Positions 41,777-49,724 of a stretch of DNA of 49,736 bases are shown here, piece by piece. This DNA comes from Candidatus Saccharimonadota bacterium (GTDB lineage: Bacteria > Patescibacteriota > Saccharimonadia > Saccharimonadales > 2-12-FULL-41-12): the NCBI GenBank assembly GCA_022842995.1, contig JALHOM010000004.1:28927-78662 (forward strand). Direction: 5' to 3'. The notes beneath the pieces are model-generated. The model was not told the origin of the DNA, did no database searches, and saw only the letters and a program-made list of their open reading frames with translations. A program made the translations under genes and the position numbers. Each line of letters starts with the position of its first letter. Positions within the stretch are counted from its first letter, which is position 1.

Positions 41777-42207
41777 AACTACTCGGAAAAATTCTCTACG
41801 TAATGTGTTACCCGGGCTTATTTGTCGTGCTCAATGGTTCGCGCAGGACAAGATTGATAGTGCTTCATAATAATCAGGTCGTTTTAGTCCGGCCGTTCTT
41901 GGGCATGGGTGAATATTTATTGCCAGGAGGCGGAATTCACCGCAGAGAAACGCCGCAGGCGTCGGCAGTCAGGGAGCTTCGCGAAGAAACCGGGATTTGC
42001 ATCGATGAGTCAGAGCTTCAACATCTCCAGGACACCAGGGTCAAGACCAGGGGGATTTCGATAAGGGTGGTTGTTTTTACAGTCCACCTTGAACACATGC
42101 CTCAGACTAGATCTAAAGGCCTAGAAATTGCCGAAGTACGATTAATGCCCCTCGATCAGGCCCGGAGTGTTATGTTGCCAGCCGAAGCTCGGTTGCTAGA
42201 ATTATGA
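41773..42207 (+). CDS. Nudix hydrolase
   Basis: 144 aa. The Nudix box is complete: GGGIHRRETPQASAVRELREETGI fits GX5EX7REUXEEXGU, read here as GGGIHRRETP and AVRELREETGI. It hydrolyses nucleoside diphosphates linked to another moiety; the specific substrate is unknown. LVRPFLGMGEYLLPGG before the box is typical. The start overlaps the helicase stop by 4 nt, suggesting co-translation and perhaps a link to DNA repair or nucleotide-pool cleaning. Confidence 0.92.
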   Translation: MKLLGKILYVMCYPGLFVVLNGSRRTRLIVLHNNQVVLVRPFLGMGEYLLPGGGIHRRETPQASAVRELREETGICIDESELQHLQDTRVKTRGISIRVVVFTVHLEHMPQTRSKGLEIAEVRLMPLDQARSVMLPAEARLLEL

Positions 42208-42212
42208 AGTGG

Positions 42213-42218
42213 TATAAT
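42213..42218 (+). promoter_or_regulatory. extended -10 promoter with leader of about 85 nt
   Basis: TGG-TATAAT at the end of the Nudix gene. The leader to 42310 includes an AGGA-GTAA-TCCT hairpin and a T-run, which might be regulatory; I do not recognise a riboswitch. Confidence 0.5.
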
Positions 42219-42310
42219 TATAGATACGTTTAAGAGACATTTGCCAGGTGAATTAAGAGAAACGAGGAGTAATCCTTAGTCGGCGAATTTGTTTTTTTAA
42301 ACATTACTAT

Positions 42311-43537
42311 ATGAAACTATCGACACCCAAAAAGCATGCCATGAGACATGCTGCTCGGATAAAAAAGAGCTTCAATGATCGTCACCCGTTCGTGGTGCCG
42401 TTTGTGACGTTATTGGCTCTGATTTTTTTGTCTGGAGTAGGGTTTTTGATTTTTGGTGGCCAGACCGTAGAGCCAAGCGATTCTAAGGTCGTTCGGATAT
42501 ATATTGATGGTGAAAATCGGATTATCCCAACGCGGGCGAGTACTGTCCGTGAAATGCTGGATAGGGCAGATATTTACCTTGGCGATCAAGACCTGGTGGA
42601 GCCGTCTTTAGACAGTCCAATCTCATCTCAGGAATTTAACGTTAATGTTTACCGCGCAAGGCCGGTGACGGTTGTTGACGAGAACGGTAAACGGGTTATA
42701 GCCAAAACAGCCGAAACGAGCCCGGCTACTATGGCTAAGCGAGCTGGCTTTGATCTGTACCCTGAGGATATCGTTGCGGTTGTAGAGCCCGATAAAAGTC
42801 TTGATCAGGGTGTTCTGGGGACGCAAGTGACCATAAACCGAGCTGTGCCGGTCAAGATGAATCTGTATGGAACGACATATGATATTCGAACTCATGCGAC
42901 GACTGTCGAGGATTTGGCCAAAGAACGCAATATTTCATTTGATGATAAGTCTGTCTTGCCGGCACCAAAAACAGCCCTGAAACCAAACGACGTCGTCTTT
43001 ATAACCCAGCCGGGCAAGCAGATTATAAGTAGCGAAGAAGCAATTCAAAATAAAGAAGAAACTATTTTCGACACTGGCATGGCTGTCGGCCAGACAGAAG
43101 TGCGGACCGAGGGTTCGGTGGGTCGAAAGGCTATCGTCTATGAATTGACAGCCGATGGTCGGAAAGTTGCTTTAAATGAAGTTATTATTTCCCAGCCAGT
43201 GACGCGGGTAGTGGTGAAGGGTAAAAAAGTTACCACGCCAATTTATGTAGGCGACAAGTCAGCTGTCATGAGTGCGGCTGGTATTGCTCCTGAAGATCAC
43301 TTTTATGCTAATTCAATTATTACTAAAGAATCTGGATGGAATGCAACGGCAAGAAATAAAAGTTCTGGAGCTTATGGCTTATGCCAGGCCTTGCCGGGCA
43401 CAAAGATGGCGAGCGCAGGTGGTGACTGGGAAACGAACCCAGTAACTCAGTTAAAGTGGTGCAACTCTTATGCTAATGCAAGACATAAGGGCTGGCAGGG
43501 TGCTTATAATTTTTGGCAGGTAAATCGCTGGTGGTGA
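42311..43537 (+). CDS. YabE/Rpf-like protein: DUF348 repeats, G5 domain, transglycosylase-like domain
   Basis: 408 aa. A basic N-terminus and TM anchor (about 28-50, VVPFVTLLALIFLSGVGFLIFGG read in part) are followed by three DUF348 repeats (about 56-100, 112-155, 178-220), a G5 domain (about 240-318) and a C-terminal lytic-transglycosylase-like domain with catalytic Glu in ITKESGWN and SSGAYGLCQALPGTKMA. Such proteins remodel peptidoglycan and, in Rpf/YabE relatives, promote resuscitation or sporulation. In an episymbiont it could act on its own wall or that of its host. It ends WQVNRWW. Confidence 0.92.
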   Translation: MKLSTPKKHAMRHAARIKKSFNDRHPFVVPFVTLLALIFLSGVGFLIFGGQTVEPSDSKVVRIYIDGENRIIPTRASTVREMLDRADIYLGDQDLVEPSLDSPISSQEFNVNVYRARPVTVVDENGKRVIAKTAETSPATMAKRAGFDLYPEDIVAVVEPDKSLDQGVLGTQVTINRAVPVKMNLYGTTYDIRTHATTVEDLAKERNISFDDKSVLPAPKTALKPNDVVFITQPGKQIISSEEAIQNKEETIFDTGMAVGQTEVRTEGSVGRKAIVYELTADGRKVALNEVIISQPVTRVVVKGKKVTTPIYVGDKSAVMSAAGIAPEDHFYANSIITKESGWNATARNKSSGAYGLCQALPGTKMASAGGDWETNPVTQLKWCNSYANARHKGWQGAYNFWQVNRWW

Positions 43538-43547
43538 TAGATTAAGG

Positions 43548-43645
43548 AGAGAAAACTCAGCTTTTTCTGGGGTTTTTCCCTCCTTGGCTCGGCTGGCGAG
43601 TCGGCTTCGGCTCCTCCTTATCTGGTAAGAGCCTCTTAATTTGAA
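43548..43645 (+). repeat. intergenic inverted repeats after the Rpf-like gene
   Basis: AAGGAG...CTCCTT encloses GAAAAC/GTTTTTC, followed by a GGCTCGGCTGGCGAG palindromic stretch and TAAGAG-C-CTCTTA. Probably includes the terminator of the upstream gene. Confidence 0.45.
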
Positions 43646-43725
43646 AATAAAGTTAAATTTCAGAGACGATCTATGTAAGTAGCAGTCTCGTGTATTGACA
43701 GTAATTACGTTAAACTGGGTTTGGA

Positions 43726-44535
43726 ATGAAGAATAAATTAGAGCCGAAAAAATCTTTAGGACAGCATTGGTTGCATGACAGTGAAGTACTTCAGGATATC
43801 GTCGAGCTGGCTGAGATTGAGCCGGGAGATATGGTAGTGGAAGTGGGACCTGGTCTGGGGACGCTTACGCGACCACTACTGGAAGCGGGCGCGAATGTTA
43901 CCTCTGTCGAATTTGACCCCGACCTGTATAAAAACCTCGAAAAGCGGGGCCTCGAGATTTTTGGTAAGAAAAACCTCGAAAGGCTAAACCTCGTTAATGA
44001 AGATATTTTGAATTTCCGTTTCGACCAGATCGAAGGCGGGTACAAAGTAGTTGCAAATATCCCCTATTATCTCACCAGTAATTTGATTCGATTGTTGAGT
44101 AGCGGGCCGAAGCGTCCGGATATGATCGTTCTATTGATCCAAAAAGAAGTCGCCGAGCGGTTATGTGCAGTGGCGGGGAACATGTCGCTCCTCAGTATTT
44201 GGGCACAGCTTTATTACGACTGCGACCTAGGCCCGTTAGTGCCGGCAGAGTTATTTACACCACCTCCTAAAGTAGACTCTGAGGTAGTGATTATGACACT
44301 TCTGGATAAACCTCGGATCGAAGGGGTTGATCATAAGACGTTGCGGAAGATTTTGCAGGCCGGATTTAGCAATAAACGTAAGACGCTTCACAATTCTTTA
44401 TCGGCAGGGCTTCATCTGTCGAAGGACGAAGTGGCCGAGCTTCTTGAAGCGGCCGGAATTTCGCTGAAATCACGTCCGCAAGAGCTCGATCATCAAGCCT
44501 GGAAAAGAATAGCCGTAAATTACTTAACACGTTAA
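43726..44535 (+). CDS. rsmA: 16S rRNA adenine dimethyltransferase (RsmA/KsgA)
   Basis: 269 aa. It dimethylates two adjacent adenines in the 3' terminal helix 45 of 16S rRNA during small-subunit maturation. Motifs are the N-terminal KKSLGQHWLHD, SAM motif I VVEVGPGLGTLTRPLL, VEFDPDLYKNL and the catalytic motif IV NIPYYLTS. FTPPPKVDSEVV and the C-terminal helical region are present, and the length is normal. A -10-like TAAACT is about 10 nt upstream of the ATG. Confidence 0.96.
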   Translation: MKNKLEPKKSLGQHWLHDSEVLQDIVELAEIEPGDMVVEVGPGLGTLTRPLLEAGANVTSVEFDPDLYKNLEKRGLEIFGKKNLERLNLVNEDILNFRFDQIEGGYKVVANIPYYLTSNLIRLLSSGPKRPDMIVLLIQKEVAERLCAVAGNMSLLSIWAQLYYDCDLGPLVPAELFTPPPKVDSEVVIMTLLDKPRIEGVDHKTLRKILQAGFSNKRKTLHNSLSAGLHLSKDEVAELLEAAGISLKSRPQELDHQAWKRIAVNYLTR

Positions 44536-44556
44536 GCATATTCACGACCCGATTTC

Positions 44557-44562
44557 TATGAT
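44557..44562 (+). promoter_or_regulatory. -10 box, leaderless promoter
   Basis: TATGAT lies exactly 6 nt before the in-frame ATG at 44569, which decides among three clustered ATGs (44563, 44569, 44578). Confidence 0.45.
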
Positions 44563-44568
44563 ATGCTT

Positions 44569-45000
44569 ATGCTTATAATGGATTTCAAAGGGAGCATTGG
44601 CTATCTAATCCACGAATTGGCGAATAAAATCACCGCCGAATCTGATCAAGTGCTTTTTGAGCGATATGGTATCGGCTTCTCGCAGTACAAAGTTCTCATG
44701 GTGCTAGAATCACGCCCCGGCATACCTCAAAAACAAATTGCAACGACGCTGAATCAAACAGAGGCAAGTATTAGTCGGCAAATTGGTCTGTTGATCGAAA
44801 ATAATTTAGTTGAGATTGGTCCTTCGAAAGATAATCGTCAGCATTTAATTTACTTGACACCACGAGGTGAAGAGATGGCTATTAAGTCGACCAGTGCATT
44901 AAATAATTATTTAGCGCCCTACTTTGGTAATCTTTCAGATCGACAGAAGTCGGAGCTTATCGAAGTGTTCCAGACACTGCGAACAAACTTCAATATTTGA
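44569..45000 (+). CDS. MarR-family transcriptional regulator
   Basis: 143 aa. A winged-helix dimer typical of MarR: GIGFSQYKVLMVLESRPGIPQKQIATTLNQTEASISRQIGLLIENNLVEIGPSKDNRQHLIYLTP, read in pieces, shows the recognition helix (TEASISRQIGLL) and the wing with the conserved DNRQ (DxR). It presumably represses a nearby transporter or stress gene; the convergent MacB-like ABC pair is the nearest candidate. The start is set by the -10 spacing, and the neighbouring ATGs cannot be excluded. Confidence 0.92.
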   Translation: MLIMDFKGSIGYLIHELANKITAESDQVLFERYGIGFSQYKVLMVLESRPGIPQKQIATTLNQTEASISRQIGLLIENNLVEIGPSKDNRQHLIYLTPRGEEMAIKSTSALNNYLAPYFGNLSDRQKSELIEVFQTLRTNFNI

Positions 45001-45038
45001 AATGATGAGCCGATTTACCTGGAAAGTAAAGCGGACTT

Positions 45039-46307
45039 CTATTCGTTGCGCAAGGCTTCGATCGGATCTAGCCGGCTGGCTTTGAAGGCTGGGATTATTC
45101 CGGCTACCATGGTGATTGTGGCCATGATGCCGACGATCATGATGGCAAGCATTGGTGTGATATTGAGCAGTTGCAGACCCTCGATACCCTTCAAAAACGT
45201 ATTGCTAGCAATTGAATTCACCGCAAGCTGAGCTCCATAGGCCCCGATAAGCCCAAATACGCTGCCCCAAAATCCGAGCAAGGCTGCCTCTACGCTAAAT
45301 AGCCCAAAGATGGTCTTCTTTTTTGCTCCAAGCGCACGGAATAAGCCGATTTCACGGGTGCGTTCCAGTACCGCCATAAATAGGGTGTTGACGACGCCCA
45401 CAACACTGGCCAGGATAGCGATACCGCTAAAAGCGGCAAGGGCTGCTTGGACGCCGCTGACGATGTTATTTAGCGTATTGTTTATGTCTGCTAGGCTGGA
45501 TGCGCTAAACTTATTTTCACTGAGTTTATTTTTGAATTCTTGGTCGGAAATGCTTGAGTCTTTGGTTGCAAGTACTGCAAAAAAGGTGGGTTCACCGGTA
45601 GGCGCTTGGGCGCTAGCTAGGCGCTTGGCATCGATTGAGTTGATGGTTAAGGCAGAGTCGATAAGTGTCGGTTCATAGGTCCCTTTGATTATCAGACCGT
45701 CTTCTTGGGTCTGACCTTTGGCGTCAGTATAGGTGATCTTTAGTTCTTTGCCGATGGCGTCTTCAGAGCTACTGGCACCGACTAGTTTTACGTATTTTCT
45801 GGATATGGTTACCTTACCTTCATCGCCGTTTTTATCGAGGTTTTGGCCGGCAGTTATGCGGACCGGGATATCGGGTATGAAGGTAGAAGATGGGACGGTG
45901 TATTTCTTGCCGTCAGGCGCAGAGGCGTAGTCGATAGCTGGAGCGTAGGGGAAGATGATTTCGTTAACTGCGTCGATTTCCTGTATTTTGTCGATATCGG
46001 TTGGTCGTAAATAGGCCTGCGAAAAGTCGGTTACCGCTGCTGACTTATTGGGGTCATATTCCTGTGGGTCGCCGTTGCCGAAGGCTCCGCCGAAGTCGTT
46101 GGCTCCCTCTTTATTGACCTGATAAATATTGACATTTTGGTAGTCGCCGAGTTGTGAGGTTATGTAGTTTCGTACGCCCTGCCCTAAGCCAAGGCTCAGA
46201 GCTAGAGTGAATGTACCGATAGAGATTGCTAGAATAGTAAGAAATGTGCGCAATTTCGATCGACGCAGGTTACTGTTGGCGGTAGAAATGAGGTCTAAAC
46301 TACGCAT
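45039..46307 (-). CDS. ABC transporter permease, MacB/FtsX family
   Basis: 422 aa. One N-terminal TM (KLRTFLTILAISIGTFTLAL) is followed by a large extracytoplasmic MacB-like periplasmic-core domain (about 45-270) and three C-terminal TMs (AALAAFSGIAILASVVGVVN, AALLGFWGSVFGLIGAYGAQ, LAIMIVGIMATITMVAGIIP). NTLFMAVLERTREIGLFRALGAKKKTI is the FtsX coupling region and ends the core. Partner of the ATPase encoded just upstream, whose stop it overlaps by 8 nt. Likely role: mechanotransmission or export of lipoproteins or peptides. Confidence 0.93.
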   Translation of the reverse strand: MRSLDLISTANSNLRRSKLRTFLTILAISIGTFTLALSLGLGQGVRNYITSQLGDYQNVNIYQVNKEGANDFGGAFGNGDPQEYDPNKSAAVTDFSQAYLRPTDIDKIQEIDAVNEIIFPYAPAIDYASAPDGKKYTVPSSTFIPDIPVRITAGQNLDKNGDEGKVTISRKYVKLVGASSSEDAIGKELKITYTDAKGQTQEDGLIIKGTYEPTLIDSALTINSIDAKRLASAQAPTGEPTFFAVLATKDSSISDQEFKNKLSENKFSASSLADINNTLNNIVSGVQAALAAFSGIAILASVVGVVNTLFMAVLERTREIGLFRALGAKKKTIFGLFSVEAALLGFWGSVFGLIGAYGAQLAVNSIASNTFLKGIEGLQLLNITPMLAIMIVGIMATITMVAGIIPAFKASRLDPIEALRNE

Positions 46308-47001
46308 TTTTCTCTCCTTCGTCGTGGTGCTTCTTGGCGATGTCTTTTTTGACTTGGCCGTCTTTCAGGAAGATCACTCGACTACACCTTTTTGCAAGGT
46401 CCAGATCATGCGTAACGATCAATAGGGTTGTTCCGAGTTTTTGGTTGAGTTCAAACAGTAGATTTTCGACGGCTGCTCCGTTTTCGGAATCTAGATTACC
46501 GGTTGGTTCGTCGGCAACCAAAATCTTTGGTTTGGTTACCAGCGCACGGGCGATGGCAACGCGTTGTTTTTGGCCGCCACTTAAATCTTTGGCTTTGTTT
46601 TTGGCTTTATCGAGTAGGCCGACTTGTTCCAGGGCTTCCATGGCCTGCTTGTTTCTGGCTCGTCTGTTTACGCCTTTAAGCTTCAGTGGAAGTGCGACGT
46701 TTTCGACGACCGAATCGTTGCCTTGCAAGAAAAATGATTGAAAAATAATTCCAACGTTTTCTCCGCGCCATTTGTCGGTGTCGGTTTTCTGGAAAATCGA
46801 AGCTTCCCCGTCCTTGATATCACCAGAGGAAGGACGATCCAGGCCGGTCATGATGTGGAGCATGGTACTTTTTCCGGAACCACTTTTCCCGATAATGGCA
46901 TTTGTGGTGCCGGCTTCGAAATCGGCACTGACGTTATCGAGTGCCGTGAATTTATTGTCTTTTTTGCCGTACGTTTTGGTAACTGACTGGATCGATAACA
47001 T
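46300..47001 (-). CDS. ABC transporter ATP-binding protein, MacB/LolD family
   Basis: 233 aa. Walker A GKSGSGKSTML, Q-loop IIFQSFFLQGND, signature LSGGQKQRVAIARAL, Walker B ILVADEPTGNLD and H-loop LLIVTHDLDLAKRC are intact. The C-terminus is short and Lys-rich. It is the first gene of a two-gene minus-strand operon with the permease. TATAAT on the minus strand at 47030-47035 and GGGAGAAG near the start give a conventional leadered promoter. Confidence 0.95.
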   Translation of the reverse strand: MLSIQSVTKTYGKKDNKFTALDNVSADFEAGTTNAIIGKSGSGKSTMLHIMTGLDRPSSGDIKDGEASIFQKTDTDKWRGENVGIIFQSFFLQGNDSVVENVALPLKLKGVNRRARNKQAMEALEQVGLLDKAKNKAKDLSGGQKQRVAIARALVTKPKILVADEPTGNLDSENGAAVENLLFELNQKLGTTLLIVTHDLDLAKRCSRVIFLKDGQVKKDIAKKHHDEGEKNA

Positions 47002-47078
47002 TAGATTTACTTCTCCCTATTCAATGAGAATTATAGTATAAAAAACTACATTTAGCGAATATATCTGTGGCGGCGCGT

Positions 47079-47084
47079 TACAAT
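47079..47084 (+). promoter_or_regulatory. -10 box, leaderless promoter of the small zinc-ribbon gene
   Basis: TACAAT, 7 nt before the ATG at 47092, divergent from the ABC ATPase promoter. Confidence 0.45.
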
Positions 47085-47091
47085 ATTGCTT

Positions 47092-47211
47092 ATGGATGAA
47101 GCACTCATTTGCGACGCTTGTGGGCATTACCCCATTGTGCAGGAGCATGCACATTTCGTTTGCCCGGAGTGTAGTTACAAAACTAAATGTTGCGAGGGTG
47201 GCGTTTGTTGA
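47092..47211 (+). CDS. 39-aa zinc-ribbon peptide
   Basis: Translation from ATG 47092 gives MDEALICDACGHYPIV, then VCPECSYKTKCCEGGVC before TGA. The two CxxC pairs, 14 residues apart, form a minimal zinc ribbon; the tail adds CC and a final C. It has a leaderless-type promoter but no other support, and the last 37 nt overlap the end of the opposite-strand hydrolase remnant. It may bind nucleic acid or act as a metal-binding peptide; function unknown. Confidence 0.6.
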   Translation: MDEALICDACGHYPIVQEHAHFVCPECSYKTKCCEGGVC

Positions 47212-47414
47212 TCATAACGGTCGTCCAGCCATAGCGCTTCGGCGACCAGTTTATGGACGACCGCACCGGCAAACGGCGTTGTTCGTAAACCTTGGCCAGT
47301 TTCGCTGTCGTGATTCTCGGCAAAGTCGGCTCGTTTATTGAGCTCGTCAGATGACTTTGTAATTTTACTTTGGATGGCCTCTAGCCTTTCAATGAGTTCT
47401 GGCGGTACCCTCAT
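47175..47414 (-). CDS. C-terminal part of the frameshifted glycoside hydrolase
   Basis: This 79-codon frame continues the upstream hydrolase after a one-base shift. Reading back in this frame before its first ATG gives EEALTGKYPDYGMRVPPEL, which joins smoothly to WMNYLI in the other frame. AENHDSETGQGL and the FAGAVVHKL that follows match the usual end of GH63/MGH1-type (alpha/alpha)6 barrels (NxxTG then a hydrophobic helix). It is probably not an independent gene. Confidence 0.7.
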   Translation of the reverse strand: MRVPPELIERLEAIQSKITKSSDELNKRADFAENHDSETGQGLRTTPFAGAVVHKLVAEALWLDDRYDQQTPPSQHLVL

Positions 47415-48675
47415 TCCGTAGTCTGGATATTTGCCTGTTAAGGCCTCCTCCGATAAGGTAATTCATCCAGGCCCACACCGGTCCATCCCACATAATTTTT
47501 TGTTGCATGTGAGGGTCGTAATTGGGTGAGTCGGTTGCTACGGAAGGCAGCATATACGGGCTGGAATATGATTGTTCGATGTTATCGACCAAAGCTTCGA
47601 GCTGAGCGAGCGGTAAATTATCGAGCATTATGGGGAATAAACACGACACGGTATCTTCGTCTACGAAGCCTGGTTTTTGAAGGGACGGCACAAAAATGTC
47701 TGGAGTCAGAGCGGTTCCTTTATTCTGTGGGTTTTTTCTGGCCCTAAAGGCCCCTTTTTTATCGCGCGCTTTAGGGTCCCATAGTGTTTCAATAATGGCT
47801 TTTTCGATCTTGCCTGCCCAAAGTTTATACTGCAGCGCATCTTCTGGGCGTCCGAGTTGGCCAGCGAGATCAGCCATACTCCTGAGATCATTGACGAATA
47901 AGACATTCATCATGGGATCGAGGTGGCAGAAGTAATCAAAAATTTTATCGGTTTGCCAGTTGTTAGCGCGGTTACGGATGGAAAGCAAGGCCATGCCGCC
48001 GATATCAACCGCCGTATTGTAGTAGTCAATTAATTTGGGTGTGTCTGGGCCTCGGCGTGGTAGCTTGAGCCGTTTTATATAGTTATAGAGTGGCGAAGAG
48101 TCTTGCCCGTTTTCGTTGCTATGAATCAGCCCGATGAGGTTGGCTTCAATCCTACTAATTCGGTCAGTGATAAAGTATTCAATTTGGTTCTGAAGTCCGG
48201 GATACATCTCTTCCACGAAACGACGTGCAACAGACGGGTCAACACCAAAAGTCTGACAGGCCTCCGTGATGGCAAGTAGGGTTGAAGCTTCGAGTGTTGG
48301 TTGCGAATAAGCACTCTGGTTGCGGCCGGGAAAGGTTAGCTGCTCTGGTACGAAGCGTGCACCGGGAGCGTACGATATATTGGGAATCATGCCATCTGGC
48401 CGAGCACTCGTTATGACGGCTCGTAGTACTTCCATGGCTTCATTGATATGGCCATGTTTCGCCAGGAAGATCGCGCTAAAGCAGTTGTCCCACTTGTAGT
48501 CATTTTCGTAATGAGATTCTATGGCGGCCGGTGGTATGCCGCCTTGTGGGTCGCGCCCATATTTGACTGCCCCGGCACGTCGCTCGGCGAAAAGATGAGC
48601 CACTTCGGCAGTGGCCGGAAAAACCAGCGGAAACTCACGATGTGCAAGTTCGGCCGAACTATGTGGTGTGCTCAA
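47389..48675 (-). CDS. MGH1/GH63-like (alpha/alpha)6-barrel glycoside hydrolase, frameshifted near the 3' end
   Basis: 428 aa as read, TTG start. The features of mannosylglycerate-hydrolase/trehalase-like barrels are clear: YKWDNCFSAIFLAKHG, DGMIPNISYAPGARF, SQPTLEASTLLAI, YNTAVDIGGMALL, ALQYKLWAGKIEKAIIETLWD and WDGPVWAWMNYLI, as separate segments. The expected catalytic-domain end is missing from this frame and is found in the other frame at 47175-47414; the shift maps to an extra G (CC at 47450-47451 on the plus strand). The joined product would be about 499 aa, the normal length. It could be a pseudogene, a sequencing indel or a programmed shift. Expected to hydrolyse alpha-glycosides. 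Confidence 0.85.
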   Translation of the reverse strand: MSTPHSSAELAHREFPLVFPATAEVAHLFAERRAGAVKYGRDPQGGIPPAAIESHYENDYKWDNCFSAIFLAKHGHINEAMEVLRAVITSARPDGMIPNISYAPGARFVPEQLTFPGRNQSAYSQPTLEASTLLAITEACQTFGVDPSVARRFVEEMYPGLQNQIEYFITDRISRIEANLIGLIHSNENGQDSSPLYNYIKRLKLPRRGPDTPKLIDYYNTAVDIGGMALLSIRNRANNWQTDKIFDYFCHLDPMMNVLFVNDLRSMADLAGQLGRPEDALQYKLWAGKIEKAIIETLWDPKARDKKGAFRARKNPQNKGTALTPDIFVPSLQKPGFVDEDTVSCLFPIMLDNLPLAQLEALVDNIEQSYSSPYMLPSVATDSPNYDPHMQQKIMWDGPVWAWMNYLIGGGLNRQISRLRNEGTARTH

Positions 48676-48744
48676 GCGGTTTATAGCTCCCTTTGATTAC
48701 CCTCTGCTACGTAATATTGTTGCACATATTGTCGGCTAGTTTGC

Positions 48745-48750
48745 TACACT
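48745..48750 (+). promoter_or_regulatory. -10 box, near-leaderless promoter
   Basis: TGC-TACACT, 8 nt before the ATG at 48759. Confidence 0.5.
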
Positions 48751-48758
48751 GCAGTAAT

Positions 48759-49493
48759 ATGAGACCGTTTCTGTTGATTCAGAGTCGCCCCGAAGATGAA
48801 ACTTCGAACGATGAATATCGGGCATTCTTAAAATACTCGGAACTTCCAAATGATAAATTAGTTCGTCATAGAGGCGAGCAGGCGTCCTTGGGCTGGATTG
48901 ACTTAAGCGATTATTCGGGAATTTTCATCGGGGGCGGTCCGTTCAACATGAGCGATCCAGAAGTTAAAAAATCCGATGTTCAAAAACGCTTCGAAAAAGA
49001 AATCATGACGTTGCTTGATCAGGTGGTAGCGAAAGACTATCCGATGTTAGCTGCCTGCTATGGCATAGGTGTTGTTACGCGTCATCAAGAAGGCGTACTG
49101 TCGACTAAGTACGGCGAAGACGTTGGAGGGGTTGATATCTCAATGACTGTCGAAGGAGCGAAAGATAAAATACTTAACGGGTTAAGTAATTCGTTTCGGG
49201 CTTTTGTGGGTCATAAAGAAGCCTGCGAAGAATTGCCGATCAGCGCTTGCCTACTGGCATCCTCAGAAGCCTGTCCCGTGCAGATGTACCGCGTCAAAAA
49301 CAACATCTACGTCACTCAGTTTCACCCTGAGCTCGATAGCAATGGACTGGAAGTGAGGATAAATACCTATAAACATCATGGCTATTTTGCGCCTGAAGAG
49401 GCCGAGGAGCTGATTGCCAAAGGACACGCTGAATCGATATCTGAGCCGGGGAAGATTCTTGCCAATTTCGTCAAAATTTATGCGAAGTCGTAG
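48759..49493 (+). CDS. class I glutamine amidotransferase
   Basis: 244 aa from ATG 48759; the upstream in-frame extension covers the promoter. It is a GATase-1 fold: GIFIGGGPFNMSDPEV, the nucleophile Cys in LAACYGIGVVTRHQ (usual form CxGxQ), and the His-x-Glu pair in VTQFHPELDSNG. It resembles stand-alone GMP-synthase-like amidotransferases (YfeJ-type) rather than a biosynthetic subunit. The partner or acceptor is unknown. The next gene starts at once after its stop. Confidence 0.9.
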   Translation: MRPFLLIQSRPEDETSNDEYRAFLKYSELPNDKLVRHRGEQASLGWIDLSDYSGIFIGGGPFNMSDPEVKKSDVQKRFEKEIMTLLDQVVAKDYPMLAACYGIGVVTRHQEGVLSTKYGEDVGGVDISMTVEGAKDKILNGLSNSFRAFVGHKEACEELPISACLLASSEACPVQMYRVKNNIYVTQFHPELDSNGLEVRINTYKHHGYFAPEEAEELIAKGHAESISEPGKILANFVKIYAKS

Positions 49494-49724
49494 GTGTCTG
49501 TGGAGTTTACCTTTGAAGCAAAACTTTGGAAATACGAACGTAGCGCAGCCTGGTATTTTGTTACTTTGCCTCGTGATGTTGCCGATGATATAAAGGAAGT
49601 TTACGGCGCATCTTCGAACGGATTTGGGTCGATAAAGGTTATGGTGCGTATTGACCAAGTCTCGTGGGAGACATCCATCTTTCCCGATAAATCGTCGGGC
49701 TCGTATTTACTGCCAATCAAATAA
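49494..49724 (+). CDS. DUF1905-domain protein
   Basis: 76 aa with a GTG start directly after the amidotransferase stop. The family pattern is evident: AAWYFVTLPRDVADDIKEVY, GFGSIKVMVRIDQVSWETSI and FPDKSSGSYLLPIK. Function is unknown. The zero gap suggests co-transcription with the amidotransferase. Confidence 0.88.
   Translation: MSVEFTFEAKLWKYERSAAWYFVTLPRDVADDIKEVYGASSNGFGSIKVMVRIDQVSWETSIFPDKSSGSYLLPIK

Noticed and set aside
42219-42310. c-di-AMP (ydaO) riboswitch before the Rpf-like gene
   Set aside because: The association is known in actinobacteria, but the leader is too short and its conserved segments are not visible.
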